Source: Pseudomonas sp. CCC3.1 (lineage in GTDB: Bacteria; Pseudomonadota; Gammaproteobacteria; Pseudomonadales; Pseudomonadaceae). From it: a DNA stretch of 64,000 nucleotides. Positions 63,146 to 64,000 of the stretch are shown one piece after another (within the stretch, counting starts at the first letter, position 1; every line of letters begins with the position of its first letter). The notes under the pieces are model-generated. The model made no database searches. It had not been told where the DNA came from and saw only the letters and a list, made by a program, of their open reading frames with translations. The translations under genes and the position numbers were made by a program. The stretch spans positions 4,718,501-4,782,500 of the forward strand of contig NZ_CP133778.1 in the NCBI RefSeq assembly GCF_034347405.1, read 5' to 3'.

Positions 63146-64000
63146 GATTTTCCTTGCGGCGCCTCAAGACGCCAGAACAGTTCATGCCGTCGAACTGCTT
63201 TACGAAAATATTCATTCTCGCCATAAGGCGATGGCTTTCTGCCTGCGAGTAGCACCTGAATCGACCGACGCAGTCTGCGTTTGAGCGCGGCACGGGGTTG
63301 CAAGTCATGCATCATGCCCAGCGCCATCGCCTTGTCGCGCTGCTGATCAAGGGTCAATGGCAGGCTGCACGGGTACAAGCTGAGCGAGGCATCAAAGACC
63401 GGCGGCAGGGCAATCCCGTCGCCGCTGTTGCCCATGGGCCAGCGATCATTGTCATGCAGGTGGTTGGCGTAACCCAGCAAGGTCGTCGGCTGCCATTCCA
63501 GCCCTTGCAATGCTTCAAGCACAGCAGCTTGCGCGCAGATATGGTCGGGGTGCGGGTCAAGGGTCGGATGCGGCAACACAATGACTTCAGGGCGCGCGCG
63601 CAGGATCAAGGCCCGCAAATCCGCCAGCAGGTTATTCCAGGTCGGTGCCCCATCGCTATCACCGGGCATCGGAAACGGATTGAGTTGACGAAAGAGCCGG
63701 ATATCACTTACGTCTGCCTCGCGTGACGCCATCGGCTGATCCGGCGCGGCCTGCATTGCGGGCAGTTGCAGGCAGAAGTAGCCCAACTGTGCGCAATGCG
63801 CTTGCGGCACACCGGCCCAGCGCGGCACCGCCACGCTGTCCCATGCCCGCAGACGCCCCTTCAGTCTCGCCGCTTCGGCGCGCTCAAGGCCCATCTGCTG
63901 ATAGTGCTCAGCCTCAATCTCGCCCGCAGTCAGGGTCACGACCCACGCTTCTTTGGCTTGGCTGTACAAGCCAAAAGCAGCCAGTTCGGCATCGTCTGCG
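63142..64000 (-). CDS. PIG-L family deacetylase, truncated by the window edge
   Basis: About 286 residues are visible and the gene continues past base 64000. The frame reads ADDAELAAFG at the edge, the end of the PHxDDAEL zinc motif, then VVTLTAGEIEAEHYQQMG. A central LPHPTLDPHPDHICAQ supplies another zinc ligand. Members remove N-acetyl groups from sugars; DnpA in P. aeruginosa is a similar protein. It is co-transcribed with the glycosyltransferase gene downstream. Confidence 0.85.
   Translation of the reverse strand, partial: ADDAELAAFGLYSQAKEAWVVTLTAGEIEAEHYQQMGLERAEAARLKGRLRAWDSVAVPRWAGVPQAHCAQLGYFCLQLPAMQAAPDQPMASREADVSDIRLFRQLNPFPMPGDSDGAPTWNNLLADLRALILRARPEVIVLPHPTLDPHPDHICAQAAVLEALQGLEWQPTTLLGYANHLHDNDRWPMGNSGDGIALPPVFDASLSLYPCSLPLTLDQQRDKAMALGMMHDLQPRAALKRRLRRSIQVLLAGRKPSPYGENEYFRKAVRRHELFWRLEAPQGKS

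Noticed and set aside
1..64000. tRNA, rRNA, prophage or insertion sequence
   Set aside because: No cloverleaf-like sequence ending in CCA, transposase, integrase or phage structural gene was recognised.

Overview
The window is a chromosomal segment of a Pseudomonas, most likely of the fluorescens lineage. This rests on protein similarity recalled from memory, on gene order matching the P. aeruginosa PAO1 purA-hfq-mutL-orn-parC/parE-thiC-waaA-hldE-msbA region, and on many intergenic REP palindromes of the GTAGGAGCGAGC and GTGGGAGCGGGC kinds that are typical of fluorescent pseudomonads. No phage, insertion sequence, CRISPR array, tRNA or rRNA was seen. All complete genes look intact. The first and last genes are cut by the window edges.

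Layout. 1-1970: the end of an iron(III) ABC-transporter binding-protein gene and its fused permease. 2085-4019: a chemoreceptor. 4229-16560: a long leftward housekeeping block (nnrD, tsaE, amiB, mutL, miaA, hfq, hflX, hflK, hflC, hisZ, purA), many of its genes overlapping by 1 to 13 bases. 16623-20685: queG, a small DUF3077-type gene with a strikingly structured leader, a UPF0126/TRIC-type membrane protein, orn and rsgA. 20792-22636: motBA stator genes behind a FliA-type promoter. 22902-29145: an HDOD protein, the RhdA rhodanese, psd, serB and an AhpA/YtjB-type membrane protein. 29327-38655: a leftward run with a PqiC-type lipoprotein, parC, two small envelope-type genes, parE, yqiA, cpdA, a DUF1249 gene and nudF. 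38877-43022: an RsiV-like lipoprotein and the thiamine pair thiC/cytX behind a TPP riboswitch. 43462-49692: a TolC-family channel and a 1566-residue DUF6543-type toxin-like protein, the most accessory-looking gene here. 49717-64000: the LPS inner-core and export region (waaA, hldE, msbA, waaL, a kinase-like protein, three glycosyltransferases, a PIG-L deacetylase), interrupted by emrE, a flavoprotein/aldo-keto reductase pair and a conserved gene with a degenerate Nudix-like helix.

How the genes work together. hfq-hflX-hflKC joins RNA regulation, ribosome rescue and membrane proteolysis. miaA, tsaE and queG all serve tRNA anticodon-loop modification. waaA, hldE, msbA, waaL and the glycosyltransferases build, flip and decorate lipid A-core. 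thiC makes the pyrimidine of thiamine and cytX probably imports it.

The best candidates for something little described are (i) the leader at about 17833-18020 before the DUF3077-type gene, which contains two crossing long inverted repeats, a UUCG hairpin and a hairpin that buries the ribosome binding site, and (ii) the DUF6543-type giant protein. A palindromic REP nested inside a different REP-like palindrome (51479-51688) is also worth a look.

All family assignments come from reading the translations and remembered family features. No database search was run.
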